Positions 10,201 to 20,604 are shown, counted from the stretch's first letter. The stretch: 36,532 nt of DNA from an uncultured Lentisphaeria bacterium (GCA_949282305.1 CASDPB010000115.1:1-36532), one strand, 5' to 3'. The notes: generated by a model not told the origin, from the letters alone. Numbers and translations: made by a program.

Positions 10201-11706
10201 GCCGTTGGCAGGCGAGAAAATGTTGTTCGTGGAAAGCATGAGCAGTTTGCACTCAAGCTGCGCCGCCGGTGAAAGCGGAACGTGAACAGCCATCTGGTCT
10301 CCGTCGAAGTCCGCATTGTAAGCGGTACAGACAAGCGGGTGCAGACGCAGAGCCGAACCTTCGATCAGGATCGGGTCAAATGCCTGAATGGAAAGTCTGT
10401 GCAGCGTAGGCGCACGGTTCAGCATGACGGGATGTCCCTTCGTCACTTCTTCCAGAATGTCCCACACCACAGGCTCGCCGCGCTCGATCATCTTTTTGGC
10501 GCCGCGGACGGTATGGGCAAAGCCCCTGCCCTTCAGATGACGGATGATGAACGGCTCAAACAGAATCAATGCCATCTTCTTGGGAAGACCGCACTGCATG
10601 AGTTTCAGTTCAGGTCCGACAACGATGACGGAACGTCCGGAATAGTCCACACGCTTACCGAGCAGGTTCTGACGGAAGCGTCCCTGTTTGCCTTTGAGCA
10701 TGTCGCTCAGGCTCTTCAAAGGTCTGTTCCCGGCTCCGGTGACGGCACGTCCGTGACGCCCGTTGTCCAGCAGAGCGTCAACCGCCTCCTGAAGCATTCT
10801 CTTTTCGTTGCGGATGATGACTTCCGGCGTCCGAAGCTGAAGCAGATTCTTCAAACGGCTGTTGCGGTTGATGACGCGCCGGTAAAGATCGTTCAGGTCA
10901 GACGTCGCAAAACGTCCTCCTTCCAGCGGAACGAGAGGTCTCAGGTCCGGCGGAATGACAGGGAGAACTTCAAGAATCATCCACTCAGGACGGGAAGCGC
11001 TCTTCAAAAAGCCTTCGACAAGGCGCAGTCTCTTGGACAGCTTCTTGCGAATCGCTTTGTTCTTCGTGCTCGTCAGCAGGACTTCAAGTTCCGCATGAAG
11101 CGGCTCAAGATCAATCTGCTGCAGCAGCGTACGGATCGCGGGGGCTCCCATTTCCGCCTTGAACGCGTCTCCGTATTCATCTCTCGCCTGACGGTAGTTC
11201 ATTTCATCAAGAGACTCACCAAGCTTCAAAGGCGTATCGCCGGGATCCACAACCACCCAGTCTTCATAATAAATAATGCGCTCAAGGGTGCGCGCCGTCA
11301 TGTCAAGCATCAGGCCGATACGGCTGGGCATACACTTGAAGAACCAGATATGAGACACCGGCACCGCAAGTTCAATGTGTCCCATGCGCTCTCTTCTGAC
11401 CTTGGACTGCGTTACTTCAACGCCGCAGCGGTCGCAGATGATGCCTTTGTTCTTAACCCGTTTGTATTTGCCGCAGTTGCATTCCCAGTCCTTTTGCGGA
11501 CCGAAAATCCTCTCACAGAAAAGACCGCCTTTTTCAGGTTTGAAACTTCTGTAATTGATCGTCTCGGGATTCTTGATCTCACCGTGACTCCAGGAGCGGA
11601 TCACTTCCGGGGATGCAACTTTGATGGATACCACTTCAAAAGCGCTCATTCCCGAAGTCTGCTGCTGTGCGGGCATTTCCTTGCTGTTAAAACTATTGTC
11701 AATCAC
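7282..11706 (-). CDS. rpoC: DNA-directed RNA polymerase subunit beta'
   Basis: Largest RNA polymerase subunit, 1474 residues (E. coli 1407). The N-terminal zinc site uses Cys76, Cys78, Cys91 and Cys94. The catalytic Mg-binding NADFDGDQM is at about 464-472. The second zinc site lies in ICRSEDCGT and [13 protein letters not shown]. The bridge-helix/trigger-loop region [12 protein letters not shown]-like and [19 protein letters not shown]-like segments are intact. The last 67 residues (7285-7485) form an acidic tail with 36 Asp/Glu and only 3 Lys, containing near-repeats of FADxDGDE; this is not part of the catalytic core. Translation starts at a GTG at 11706 preceded by GGAGGA. It follows rpoB by 21 bp. 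Confidence 0.98.
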   Translation of the reverse strand: MIDNSFNSKEMPAQQQTSGMSAFEVVSIKVASPEVIRSWSHGEIKNPETINYRSFKPEKGGLFCERIFGPQKDWECNCGKYKRVKNKGIICDRCGVEVTQSKVRRERMGHIELAVPVSHIWFFKCMPSRIGLMLDMTARTLERIIYYEDWVVVDPGDTPLKLGESLDEMNYRQARDEYGDAFKAEMGAPAIRTLLQQIDLEPLHAELEVLLTSTKNKAIRKKLSKRLRLVEGFLKSASRPEWMILEVLPVIPPDLRPLVPLEGGRFATSDLNDLYRRVINRNSRLKNLLQLRTPEVIIRNEKRMLQEAVDALLDNGRHGRAVTGAGNRPLKSLSDMLKGKQGRFRQNLLGKRVDYSGRSVIVVGPELKLMQCGLPKKMALILFEPFIIRHLKGRGFAHTVRGAKKMIERGEPVVWDILEEVTKGHPVMLNRAPTLHRLSIQAFDPILIEGSALRLHPLVCTAYNADFDGDQMAVHVPLSPAAQLECKLLMLSTNNIFSPANGKPITTPTQDITLGVYYLTIDPKNKERIRIFKDVHEVLFALDSGYIKIHDAIKLPNPDYGVVTPRGNATDKFIITTPGRCIFNRIWDKRLGFYNGPAKKKDLGRLIAEAYDHIGHDKTIELLDNLKNLGYEYATVAGFSISVADMLIPKRKPELIRETRRKIEEIKEKYDKGFLTVGERHNQVVDAWTKTANTVADELTKEVEEASKKEINPVYAMLDSGARGSKDQIKQLAGMRGLMTKPSGEIIERPILSSFREGLTVQEYFISTHGARKGLADTALKTADSGYMTRKLVDVAQDIICRSEDCGTLKGIYVEAIIEGDEIMLPLKARLLGRYSAQDIRDPAKSDGSYIIRAGEEFTPEKADLIEKRGITKVLIRSVLTCDVEHGVCVKCYGKNLATDKDAEIGDALGIIAAQSIGEPGTQLTMRTFHIGGISSGGGKEPVITARQAGTVRFENLRLVTDKNGNTLVVNKNGYIIIYDEEKAKEAEAKARERVRLEAQVMGSSYAHDYDFWSDAVKDAEIDRYPAEVGAILYKKDGDRVKPKEKIASWDAYQMPIIAEENGIVELHDIVEGVTLNRSERGGIEELTVMEHREDLLPQVVVNDAKGELISNYPLPTGALLMVKRGEKVVPGMTLARVPRQQQKNRDITGGLPRVAELFEARMPKEVAEIARIDGIVDRGKNVRGRQTIIIRDPDNKDVFEEHNIPTSKHLIVGKGDYVRKGQKLTVGSIIPQKLLEICGPHELQRYIVNEIQKVYRAQGVEINDKHIEIIIRQMMQKIRIVDQGDTQFLTGEQVDRYDFIHANEDARKNGKKPAEGEPVLLGIAKASLETESFISSASFQDTTRILTDAATLGKIDVLRGFKENVITGHLIPAGTGSEKFQHLRLVKLGEEIPIEKPAVELPEQKKEETIENIDFGDDDDIDDIFADKDGDEDFADQNGDEAFVDDEYEDDKDEFDDEIDDSEFDPSIDYEKE

Positions 11707-11727
11707 TTTGGATTCCTCCGCATTCCA

Positions 11728-14700
11728 TTATTTCGGAGACTCTGTCCGCTTGATCGTGCGGACGTCGAGACCCAAGCTCTGCATTTCTTTCAGAAGAACG
11801 TTGAACGACTCGGGCCGTCCGGCATCAAGTATGTTCTGTCCTCTTACGATCGACTCGTAGATTCGTGCTCTTCCCGTGACATCGTCGCTCTTGACCGTAA
11901 GCATTTCCTGAAGCGTATGTGCCGCTCCGTAAGCCTCAAGAGCCCAAACTTCCATTTCTCCGAAACGCTGACCGCCGTGCTGCGCTTTACCGCCGAGAGG
12001 CTGCTGCGTGACCAGAGAATAGGGTCCGACCGCTCTGGCGTGAATCTTGTTCGCCACAAGGTGGTCCAGTTTCAGCATATAAATCTGACCGACCATGACG
12101 CGCTGATCGAACTTGTTGCCCGTCCTGCCATCGTAGACATCGGTCTTGCCGTCGTATTCCTCGACGCCGTCGCGCATGCGGAAGCCCCACTTGAAGTCTT
12201 CGCCGGTCTTCTCGGCAATCTTCTGATTGGCCTGCTTCATCATGTCAACGATCGTCTCTTCCTGCACACCGTCGAATACCGGCGTCGCCGCCTTGAATCC
12301 GAGCATTTTCGCAGCCCAGCCAAGATGCGTTTCAAGAACCTGTCCGATATTCATTCGGCTGGGAACGCCCAGCGGGTTCAGAACAATATCAACCGGCGTG
12401 CCGTCTTTCAGGAACGGCATATCCTCCACCGGAACGATTTTCGCCACAATACCTTTGTTACCGTGGCGTCCCGCCATCTTGTCGCCAACCTGGATCTTAC
12501 GTTTGGAAGCGACATAGACCTTGACTTTCTTGATCGCTCCGGTCTCATCGGAAACACCGTTGGCAAGCGCATTCAGCTGCTCGTCACGGTTCTTCTCAAG
12601 AATCTGGAAACGCGGCTTGAAAGTCTCGATAATCTTTACGATCGCCTCTTTCGTCGGGCAGTCATCCATGCGGAACGAGTCATACTGTGCGGCAAGTTTC
12701 GCAATGGAAGGACGTGTCACTCTGCGGTTCGAGGAAATAAGAATGGCATCCTGTTTTGCAGAAGTCGTGTCATAAATCGGACACGGCAGCTTCTGCTGGA
12801 GCAGGATTTCGGAAAGTTTCTCAGTCAGTTCCTCAACAAGAGCCGTTTTCTGTTCCTTGAAGACATCCTTCGCATGTTTGGACTGGCGCTTGCGTTCCGT
12901 GTTGGTCATGTTCTGACGGTTCGGATCCTTTGCATATTCAATCCGGACATCCATGACGATACCGCCCTTGCCGCTCTGAACATACAGACTCGAATCCTTC
13001 ACATCCGCCGCCTTCTCGCCGAAGATCGCTCTCAGAAGACGTTCTTCCGGAGCAAGTTCCGTTTCGGACTTCGGAGTAATCTTGCCGACAAGAATGTCAC
13101 CCGGCTTGACTTCCGCACCGAGTCTGACAACACCGTCAACACCGAGATTCCTCAGCAAATCCTCGCTGACGTTCGGAATGTCGCAGGTGATTTCTTCAGG
13201 ACCAAGTTTTGTATCGCGGCTCGTAATCTCAAATTCATCAATATGAATACTGGTATAAACGTCTTCCTTCACAAGACGCTCGCTCAGTACAATGGCGTCC
13301 TCGAAGTTATATCCGCACCACGGCATGAAGGCAACAAACACATTCTTGCCGAGAGCAAGTTCGCCTTGCGCTGTCGCGGGACCGTCGGCAATCGCATCGC
13401 CGATCTTGACAGACTGTCCCTTATGAACCGTAGGACGCTGATTGATACATGTTCCCGCATTGCTGCGGAGGAACTTGACCATGCGGTAAACCATCGGATT
13501 CGGATCCGCCGTTTCGGTGCGCGGCTTGCCGTCTGTCGTGACAACCACTTCGGCAGCGGAGACCTCCGCCACAATGCCGTCCGCTTTCGCACAGGTAACG
13601 GCACGCGAATCGACCGCAACTTTCTTTTCCAAACCGGTTCCGACGTACGGAGACTCCGTAACCAGGAGCGGAACAGCCTGTCTCTGCATGTTCGATCCCA
13701 TCAGCGCCCGGTTCGCATCGTCGTGTTCCAGGAACGGAATCAGACCTGCGGCGGCGCTGACCAGCTGTTTCGGAGACACGTCCATATACTGAACTTCCTC
13801 ACGAGGCCTTTCAGCAGAATCTCCATACAGACGCGACATGACAGTCGGATTGATGAATCTGCCGTCCTTATCCAGCGGAGCATTCGCCTGCGCAATCACA
13901 AAGTGCTCTTCCTTGTCCGCTGTCAGATAGTCAATCTCATCTGTAACCGTCCCATCCACAACGCGGCGGTAAGGTGTTTCCAGGAACCCGAATTCATTGA
14001 TCTTCGCATACAGGGACATGGAAGAAATCAGACCGATATTCGGACCTTCAGGCGTTTCAATCGGACAAATGCGCCCGTAATGACTGGTATGAACGTCGCG
14101 GACCTCAAATCCGGCACGGTCACGGCTCAAACCGCCGGGGCCGAGGGCACTGAGACGTCTCTTGTTGGTGAGCTCGGACAGGGGATTGGTCTGATCCATG
14201 AACTGGGAAAGCTGGTTCCGGGCAAAGAAATCCCGGATGACGCCGATGAAGGCTTTCGGATTGATCAGCTTATTCGGAGTAATGCCGGTCTCGTCAGCAT
14301 TGATCAAAGACATTTTCTCTTTAATGAGACGCTCCGTTCTGTAAAGACCGACACGGCAATGATTCTGGAGGAGCTCGCCCACTGTGCGGACACGTCTGCT
14401 GCCGAGATGGTCAATGTCGTCGGTCTGCCCGGCAACATTTCTGAGTTTCATAAGAGCCTTGGTGGCTTCCATGAGGTCTGTCTTGTCAAGAATCCTCTCG
14501 GTCAGAGGAAGATCAAGCCCAAGACGTTCATTCAGTTTATAACGGCCGACAGTTCCAAGGTCATATCTCTTGTTGTCAAAGAAAAGTCTCTTGAGGAGTT
14601 GTTTTGCATTGTTGACACTCGGCGGATCACTGGGGCGCATTCTGCGATAGATTTCGCGCAGCGCATCTTCCGGAGTCTTTGCCGGATCCCTTGTAAGACA

Positions 14701-15549
14701 GTTCATCAGATAGGAATCGCCATCGGGTATAAAAGCAAGGTCAACATGTTTGACCTTGGAATCGCTGAGCAGTTTCACCAGACTTTCATCCAGCTTCATG
14801 AATTCATCAATCAGGAGCGCGCCATCTGCGGAATAAACAGGTTCGATGGTATAAAACGCGGAGAGATCCTCAGCCTTGAGGAGCTGAGCAGGAGTCATGG
14901 ATTTGATTTCATAAGCGGCGGAAAGCATGTCCCTGTTCGTCTCGTAGCCAATGGCACGAAGGAAAGTGGAGATCAGGAATTTTCTTCTTCTGCGCTGACG
15001 ATCAAGATAAATATAGATAAGGTCATTAATATCAAACTGGACTTCCATCCAGGATCCCCGGTCGGGAATGATCCTGTAGGAGTAAAGCATACGCCCGCTT
15101 GAATGTCTCGTTTTTTCAAAACAGATACCCGGGGATCTGTGGAGCTGACTGATGATGACACGTTCAGCGCCATTGATAATAAAGGTTCCCCGATCCGTCA
15201 TCAACGGAATATCTCCGAGAGAAACGGTCTCATGAAATACGGCGTCTTTCACCTTCAGGTTGAAATCAACACTGAGGGCGCCGGTATAGGAAATGCCATC
15301 CTTGATGCAGTCGACGACATCTTTCTTGGATGGTGTAATAGTATATGATTCAAACTCCAGGACCATCTGCTTGTCGAAGCTTTCCAGCGGAAACACTTCG
15401 TTAAAAACTTCCTGGAGGCCTTGATTCTTTCTTTCTTTCGGATCTGTCTCCAACTGAAGAAATGATTTATAAGATTCAATCTGAATTCCGATCAGATCCG
15501 GGATATCCAGCACGTCTCTCAATTTTCCAAAATTCACGCGTTCAGGCAT
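11728..15549 (-). CDS. rpoB: DNA-directed RNA polymerase subunit beta
   Basis: RNA polymerase beta subunit, 1273 residues (E. coli 1342, so some lineage-specific insertions are absent). Family landmarks run in order: IQIESYKSFL, MTDRGTFIINGAERVI, the rifampicin region RNQLSQFMDQTNPLSEL at about 444-460, GRICPIETPEGPNIGLI, and the C-terminal GGKAQHGGQRFGEMEVWALEAYGA. The residue aligned with E. coli His526 is Asn462 (codon AAC, 14164-14166), while the Asp516 and Ser531 equivalents are kept. The ATG at 15549 has GGGTGGA upstream. The gene follows an approximately 200-bp leader with hairpins that separates it from rplL. Confidence 0.98.
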   Translation of the reverse strand: MPERVNFGKLRDVLDIPDLIGIQIESYKSFLQLETDPKERKNQGLQEVFNEVFPLESFDKQMVLEFESYTITPSKKDVVDCIKDGISYTGALSVDFNLKVKDAVFHETVSLGDIPLMTDRGTFIINGAERVIISQLHRSPGICFEKTRHSSGRMLYSYRIIPDRGSWMEVQFDINDLIYIYLDRQRRRRKFLISTFLRAIGYETNRDMLSAAYEIKSMTPAQLLKAEDLSAFYTIEPVYSADGALLIDEFMKLDESLVKLLSDSKVKHVDLAFIPDGDSYLMNCLTRDPAKTPEDALREIYRRMRPSDPPSVNNAKQLLKRLFFDNKRYDLGTVGRYKLNERLGLDLPLTERILDKTDLMEATKALMKLRNVAGQTDDIDHLGSRRVRTVGELLQNHCRVGLYRTERLIKEKMSLINADETGITPNKLINPKAFIGVIRDFFARNQLSQFMDQTNPLSELTNKRRLSALGPGGLSRDRAGFEVRDVHTSHYGRICPIETPEGPNIGLISSMSLYAKINEFGFLETPYRRVVDGTVTDEIDYLTADKEEHFVIAQANAPLDKDGRFINPTVMSRLYGDSAERPREEVQYMDVSPKQLVSAAAGLIPFLEHDDANRALMGSNMQRQAVPLLVTESPYVGTGLEKKVAVDSRAVTCAKADGIVAEVSAAEVVVTTDGKPRTETADPNPMVYRMVKFLRSNAGTCINQRPTVHKGQSVKIGDAIADGPATAQGELALGKNVFVAFMPWCGYNFEDAIVLSERLVKEDVYTSIHIDEFEITSRDTKLGPEEITCDIPNVSEDLLRNLGVDGVVRLGAEVKPGDILVGKITPKSETELAPEERLLRAIFGEKAADVKDSSLYVQSGKGGIVMDVRIEYAKDPNRQNMTNTERKRQSKHAKDVFKEQKTALVEELTEKLSEILLQQKLPCPIYDTTSAKQDAILISSNRRVTRPSIAKLAAQYDSFRMDDCPTKEAIVKIIETFKPRFQILEKNRDEQLNALANGVSDETGAIKKVKVYVASKRKIQVGDKMAGRHGNKGIVAKIVPVEDMPFLKDGTPVDIVLNPLGVPSRMNIGQVLETHLGWAAKMLGFKAATPVFDGVQEETIVDMMKQANQKIAEKTGEDFKWGFRMRDGVEEYDGKTDVYDGRTGNKFDQRVMVGQIYMLKLDHLVANKIHARAVGPYSLVTQQPLGGKAQHGGQRFGEMEVWALEAYGAAHTLQEMLTVKSDDVTGRARIYESIVRGQNILDAGRPESFNVLLKEMQSLGLDVRTIKRTESPK

Positions 15550-15616
15550 TATTCCACCCTGTCATTGTGGTTGGCATGAGCTGTCTTTGCACAACGTCGC
15601 CTTTCTCGGGCCACGC

Positions 15617-15644
15617 AATCCGCGGGCGGCCTCAACCGCGGATT
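15617..15644 (-). promoter_or_regulatory. Stem-loop in the rpoB leader
   Basis: A perfect 9-bp inverted repeat, AATCCGCGG (15617-15625) with CCGCGGATT (15636-15644), lies between the rplL-rpoB attenuator and the rpoB start. No T-run follows it in the leftward direction. It is probably an RNA processing or regulatory structure in the rpoB 5' leader. Confidence 0.55.
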
Positions 15645-15709
15645 TGAAAAAAATAAATAAAAACACGGGAAAGCGGGGGCGTCCCCCTCCTCTGGGGGGA
15701 AGTCCCCGC
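15645..15709 (-). terminator. Attenuator-like terminator between rplL and rpoB
   Basis: In the leftward transcript GCGGGG (15709-15704) pairs with CCCCGC (15678-15673), enclosing a C-run/G-run inner stem (about 15699-15694 with 15687-15683). A T-rich tail follows, ending in seven T residues. A smaller 6-bp hairpin GCCGGC/GCCGGC (15718-15737) precedes it right after rplL. Partial termination here would give more L10/L7/L12 than RNA polymerase, as known for E. coli rplL-rpoB. Confidence 0.65.
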
Positions 15710-15749
15710 ATCTCCGAGCCGGCATTATGCTGCCGGCAATAGCGTCAAG

Positions 15750-16157
15750 TTACTTGACTTCAACTTTTGCGCCAGCGGCTTCAAGCTGTTCTTTGAACTT
15801 CTTGGCGTCGTCTTTGGAAACACCTTCTTTGACGGCTTTGGGAGCGGCCTCAACAAGATCTTTGGCATCTTTGAGTCCGAGACCGGTGATGGCTCTGACT
15901 TCCTTGATGACGCTGACCTTGTTCGCGCCAACTTCAGCGAGAACGACTGTGAATTCAGTCTGCTCTTCGGCAGGAGCTGCAGCAGCGGCTGCAACGGGAG
16001 CTGCGGCGGCAACTGCAACAGGAGCTGCAGCGCTGACACCGAGTCTGTCTTCCAGAGCTTTGACCAGTTTGGAAAGTTCGAGAACAGAAAGCTTCTCGAC
16101 ATAAGAGATGAACTGCTCCATCTCAGCCGAAACTTCTACGTTAGCGTTTTCAGTCAT
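15750..16157 (-). CDS. rplL: 50S ribosomal protein L7/L12
   Basis: L7/L12, 135 residues, the multicopy stalk protein that recruits translational GTPases. The N-terminal dimerisation domain ([22 protein letters not shown]) is joined by an unusually long Ala/Pro hinge (about residues 43-65, almost only A, P, V) to the C-terminal factor-binding domain. That domain carries the conserved [21 protein letters not shown]. It lies 32 bp after rplJ and before the attenuator region. Confidence 0.97.
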   Translation of the reverse strand: MTENANVEVSAEMEQFISYVEKLSVLELSKLVKALEDRLGVSAAAPVAVAAAAPVAAAAAAPAEEQTEFTVVLAEVGANKVSVIKEVRAITGLGLKDAKDLVEAAPKAVKEGVSKDDAKKFKEQLEAAGAKVEVK

Positions 16158-16189
16158 TATAGACCTCCGTTTTTATGTGAAAATTTGTT

Positions 16190-16738
16190 TTAATTTTGCG
16201 TTTCGTCAAGTTTGTTTTTATACGCATTGATGACATTGACAATGCTTGAGACCTTGGCATTCAGGACTCTGACCAGACCAGTCGGAACAGCATTGAGCAG
16301 TCCGAGCAGCTGAGCTCTGAGAGCATCCTTGGACGGAAGAGCCGCAATTGCGAGGACATCCTTGTCACTCATCATTCTGCCTTCCATATATCCTGCCTTG
16401 GGAGCAAGAACACCTTTGGAGGTCTTGCTGAACTCCTCGATCACTTTCGCGACCTGCCCCGCATCACCTTTGCCGACAACCACCGCGGTATCACCGGTCA
16501 GTCTTGTTTCTGCAAGAGCGGTCAAACCGTTCTTCTCGGCAACTTTGTTGATGAGACGGTTCTTGAGAACGTGGCACTGCGCATCGCACTTCGCCAGTTC
16601 ATCTTTGAACGCGTTGATCTCTTTGGATTTCAAGCCCTTGTAGGTCACGAAATACACATACTCAGCACCGACGATGATGCCGGCAACGTCATCAAACATC
16701 TGGATCTTTTCAGATCTCATCGCTTTTTGAGGTTTCAT
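16190..16738 (-). CDS. rplJ: 50S ribosomal protein L10
   Basis: L10, 182 residues, anchors L7/L12 dimers to the 23S GTPase-associated centre. Typical parts are the N-terminal globular domain with YVYFVTYKGLKSKEINAFKDEL and VLKNRLINKVAE, and a C-terminal helix that binds L12 dimers. Its ATG overlaps the rplA stop (ATGA, 16735-16738). That leaves no room for the long untranslated L10 leader used for autoregulation in E. coli, so control, if any, must differ. A second in-frame ATG lies six codons in. Confidence 0.95.
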   Translation of the reverse strand: MKPQKAMRSEKIQMFDDVAGIIVGAEYVYFVTYKGLKSKEINAFKDELAKCDAQCHVLKNRLINKVAEKNGLTALAETRLTGDTAVVVGKGDAGQVAKVIEEFSKTSKGVLAPKAGYMEGRMMSDKDVLAIAALPSKDALRAQLLGLLNAVPTGLVRVLNAKVSSIVNVINAYKNKLDETQN

Positions 16739-17442
16739 GCCAACTCCTTCACCATCGTACGTGTGTCAACTTTGATTCCGGGAGTCATCGTGGCGGAAAG
16801 CGTGCAGCTCTGAAGGTAAACACCTTTGGCGGAAGCAGGCTTCGCCTTGATGAGGGCCTTGATGACAGCAACGCAGTTTTCAGCAATGTCCTCGGCTTTG
16901 AAAGAAAGCTTTCCGACAGGAACCTGAACACATGCGCCTTTATCGGCTCTGAACTCTACACGACCGGCTTTCGCCTCCGCAACAGCATGACCGACTTTAT
17001 CTGTCACCGTTCCGGTTTTCGGATTCGGCATCAATCCTTTCGGACCGAGCTGACGGCCCAGAGGACGAACCTGAGACATCGCAGAGGGTGTCGCAATCAA
17101 AACATCAAAATCAACCCAGCCCTCTTTGATTCTGCCGATAATATCTTCATATCCGACAAAATCAGCTCCGGCATCCGCAGCTTCTTTTCTGCGGGTGTCA
17201 TCATCAGCAATCACACAGACCTTGACCGGCTTTCCGGTTCCTTTCGGAAGCGGAAGAGCTCCGCGGACTGTCTGATCCGTCTGCTTGGGATCCACACCGA
17301 GCTTGAACGAAAGTTCAACCGTCTGGTCGAATTTCGGCTGGGGCATCTCCTTCAGAGCCTTGACAGCATCCGCAAGCTGATACTGCGCGGCCTTGTCAAA
17401 TTTCTCAAGCTGAGCTTTATAAAGTTTACTTCTCTTACCCAT
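16735..17442 (-). CDS. rplA: 50S ribosomal protein L1
   Basis: L1, 235 residues, forms the mobile L1 stalk that helps move E-site tRNA. It starts [32 protein letters not shown] and contains the signature [23 protein letters not shown]. The ATG overlaps the end of rplK by 8 bp, with GAGGTG inside the rplK coding sequence, so translation of rplK, rplA and rplJ is coupled in series. Length and domains are ordinary. Confidence 0.97.
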   Translation of the reverse strand: MGKRSKLYKAQLEKFDKAAQYQLADAVKALKEMPQPKFDQTVELSFKLGVDPKQTDQTVRGALPLPKGTGKPVKVCVIADDDTRRKEAADAGADFVGYEDIIGRIKEGWVDFDVLIATPSAMSQVRPLGRQLGPKGLMPNPKTGTVTDKVGHAVAEAKAGRVEFRADKGACVQVPVGKLSFKAEDIAENCVAVIKALIKAKPASAKGVYLQSCTLSATMTPGIKVDTRTMVKELA

Positions 17443-17863
17443 CTACCACCTCAATTCCCATGCTGCGCGCTGTGCCTTCGATAATTCTCATCGCGGCCGC
17501 TTCGCTGCGGGCGTTGATGTCGTTCTTTTTCGTCTGCACGATCTGCTTGATCTGGGAGCGGGTAATCTTTCCGGCTTTTTCACGACCGGGAGCTTTGGAA
17601 CCGCTTGCAAGACCTGCCAGCTTCTTAATCAAAACGGGAGCCGGCGGAGATTTCGTGATGAACGTAAACGAACGATCCTGGTAAACGGTAATCACGACGG
17701 GGATCACTGTCCCTGCCTGCGATTGTGTTGCGGCATTGAACTGTTTGCAGAATTCCATAATGTTCACGCCGGCCTGACCCAGGGCAGGACCGACAGGAGG
17801 TGCCGGATTAGCAGCACCTGCGGGAATCTGCAAACGAATCTCCGCTGTTACCTTTTTCGCCAT
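17435..17863 (-). CDS. rplK: 50S ribosomal protein L11
   Basis: L11, 142 residues, binds the GTPase-associated 23S rRNA and is the sensor used by RelA. The N-terminal domain shows [33 protein letters not shown], including the proline-rich helix targeted by thiostrepton-type antibiotics. The C-terminal RNA-binding domain shows the lysine-rich stretch before [10 protein letters not shown]. The ATG at 17863 has GGAGG 6-7 bases upstream; the frame extends 17 codons further without support. It lies 97 bp after nusG. Confidence 0.97.
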   Translation of the reverse strand: MAKKVTAEIRLQIPAGAANPAPPVGPALGQAGVNIMEFCKQFNAATQSQAGTVIPVVITVYQDRSFTFITKSPPAPVLIKKLAGLASGSKAPGREKAGKITRSQIKQIVQTKKNDINARSEAAAMRIIEGTARSMGIEVVDG

Positions 17864-17960
17864 TTGTTCCTCCGTATTCGTAATCGTGGTGCGGAAAAGC
17901 AGGATTCCTCCCACATTTACGACGTCATATTATATGAACGAGTTATTCGGGCCTCGGATA

Positions 17961-18521
17961 TTACTCCTCGCGCTCGACCTGCCAAAACTCAACTTCAACC
18001 GGTGTGGAACGTCCGAAAATGGAAACCATCAGCTTCAGTTTCCCCCTTTCCGGATCAATTTCAACAATAACACCTGAAAAATTCTCAAACGGACCGTCTT
18101 TGATTCTGACGTTTTCACCGACTTCGCCCGGAACAGCCGCAGGCGGACGGGGCTGTTCGGCAGGATGGTTAATCCAGATATCAATTTCCTCCTGAGACAT
18201 CGGCATGGGCTTCTCACCGCCGCCGCTGAAACTGATCACCCCCTGAATCCCATGGATGAAATGCCATGTATTCTCGTCAAGTTTTCCGTCAGCATCATAA
18301 AGCTCCATGCGGACCAGAACATAACCGGGAAAGAACTTGCGTTTCACAGTGGTCTTCTTTCCGTTTTTCACTTCAGTGATCTGTTCCGTCGGGATCAAGA
18401 CTTCATAAACAGGGAGTGAAGCATCTTCCATCTTGATCTGTTTTTCAATATTCTCCCGGACACGGTTTTCCTGTCCGGAAAGCGTGTGGAGAACATACCA
18501 TTGTCCTGCAGTGTTGTCCAT
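17961..18521 (-). CDS. nusG: Transcription termination/antitermination factor NusG
   Basis: NusG, 186 residues. It binds RNA polymerase through the N-terminal NGN domain (WYVLHTLSGQENRVRENIEKQI at about 8-29, then KRKFFPGYVLVRMEL). Its C-terminal KOW domain (VRIKDGPFENFSGVIVEIDPERGKLKLMVSIFGR) contacts Rho or S10. The linker holds a Pro-rich stretch common in the family. Its neighbours secE and rplK are the near-universal ones. Confidence 0.97.
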   Translation of the reverse strand: MDNTAGQWYVLHTLSGQENRVRENIEKQIKMEDASLPVYEVLIPTEQITEVKNGKKTTVKRKFFPGYVLVRMELYDADGKLDENTWHFIHGIQGVISFSGGGEKPMPMSQEEIDIWINHPAEQPRPPAAVPGEVGENVRIKDGPFENFSGVIVEIDPERGKLKLMVSIFGRSTPVEVEFWQVEREE

Positions 18522-18587
18522 GATACTAAGCTAAGCTCCTGGGAGTATGAATATTATTAAACGGGATTGCCGTATTGCTCTGCAACA

Positions 18588-18794
18588 TCAAAAAGTAGTA
18601 AGGTATCTGATAATTCTGAAGAGAATCTGATCCACTCCGGCCAGATACGCCGTGGTAATAACAAGTGCAACGATAACAAGAATGGTTGACTCAAAAAGCT
18701 GATCTCTCGTAGGCCAGTTGCATTTCCTCATCTCTTCCACAGTATCAAAAATGAAAGATCTTATTCTGTCTATCCAAACGCCCATTATCGGCAT
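18588..18794 (-). CDS. secE: Preprotein translocase subunit SecE
   Basis: SecE, about 68 residues, the clamp that stabilises SecY in the plasma membrane. It is the short single-span form: an amphipathic part with EEMRKCNWPTRDQL (the conserved W-P-T/S-R-x-E/Q motif), then one hydrophobic helix, STILVIVALVITTAYLAGVDQILF. The frame is open upstream to 18878, but that would overlap tRNA-Trp, so I start at the ATG at 18794; GGGAAAGGA lies just before it, with spacing on the short side. An ATG three codons later is a realistic alternative. Confidence 0.93.
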   Translation of the reverse strand: MPIMGVWIDRIRSFIFDTVEEMRKCNWPTRDQLFESTILVIVALVITTAYLAGVDQILFRIIRYLTTF

Positions 18795-18850
18795 GATCCT
18801 TTCCCGGTCTTTCAGTTTTCCATTGCCTGCATCCGGCTCAGGCAAAAAAA

Positions 18851-18927
18851 TGGCAGGGGCGGTGGGGCTCGAACTCACGACCTGCGGTTTTGGAGACCGC
18901 TGCTCTAGCCAACTGAGCTACACCCCT
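18851..18927 (-). tRNA. trnW: tRNA-Trp (anticodon CCA)
   Basis: A 77-nt cloverleaf with CCA encoded at the 3' end. The acceptor stem is AGGGGTG with CGCCCCT, the anticodon loop CTCCAAA gives CCA, and the T-loop has GTTCGAG. It lies between rpmG and secE, a placement also known in Chlamydiae (tuf, tRNA-Trp, secE). Confidence 0.97.
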
Positions 18928-18976
18928 GCAGGTTCCGGCTCTTTCGATGCAGCAGCCGGGACTGCGTCAGGCGACC

Positions 18977-19126
18977 TTACTTGGTCTCCTTGTGCACCGT
19001 ATGCTTGCGCTCAAACTTGCAGTATTTCTTCTTTTCAAGACGACCGGGAGTGTTTCTCTTCTCCTTGGTTGTCGTGTAGTTTCTGCGTTTGCACTCAGTG
19101 CATTCCAATGTAATAATTTCACGCAT
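18977..19126 (-). CDS. rpmG: 50S ribosomal protein L33
   Basis: L33, 49 residues. It reads [20 protein letters not shown], then [18 protein letters not shown], then [11 protein letters not shown], the usual length and pattern. The zinc ribbon is incomplete: Cys9 and Cys12 form the first CxxC and Cys36 is present, but the fourth cysteine position is Glu39 (YCKFE rather than YCxxC). Known L33 proteins usually have four of these cysteines or none. AAGGTGA lies 6-7 bases before the ATG. The gene sits between tuf and tRNA-Trp. Confidence 0.95.
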   Translation of the reverse strand: MREIITLECTECKRRNYTTTKEKRNTPGRLEKKKYCKFERKHTVHKETK

Positions 19127-19171
19127 CTTGATTCACCTTGCAGAGTCTCTTTCAAGACCCATGCTGTTAAC

Positions 19172-19200
19172 CGCAGTCTCCGGTTTCCCGGAGCACTGCG
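19172..19200 (-). promoter_or_regulatory. Strong stem-loop between tuf and rpmG
   Basis: In the leftward transcript CGCAGT-G-CTCCGG closes a GAAA (GNRA) tetraloop with CCGGAG-ACTGCG, giving 12 base pairs with one bulged G. There is no T-run. An overlapping TGCGATAGCGCA palindrome (19197-19208) could compete with the base of the stem. It is probably an mRNA 3'-end stabiliser or processing site after the very highly expressed tuf. Confidence 0.6.
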
Positions 19201-19220
19201 ATAGCGCAATCGTAATTCTA

Positions 19221-20429
<1,209 letters not shown>

Positions 20430-20528
20430 CTCGTGTCCTCCTTTTGATGACTTCGCCTATGGCATTGCCTTTTACTATATTGTTAATTCCGTTTTTTATT
20501 TCTAAAATTCAAAATCAAACACTGAATA

Positions 20529-20604
<76 letters not shown>

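Noticed and set aside
8098-10272. A plus-strand open frame of about 720 codons opposite rpoC
   Set aside because: Same explanation; no ribosome site and no protein-like composition.
10282-15102. A plus-strand open frame of about 1600 codons opposite rpoC and rpoB
   Set aside because: It is antisense to two unmistakable core genes, has no recognisable domains, and its openness follows from the sense codon use (few TTA, CTA and TCA codons).
18795-18878. A longer SecE with 28 extra N-terminal residues
   Set aside because: The extension would overlap the 5'-proximal part of tRNA-Trp and has no ribosome site; the shorter start gives the normal SecE length.
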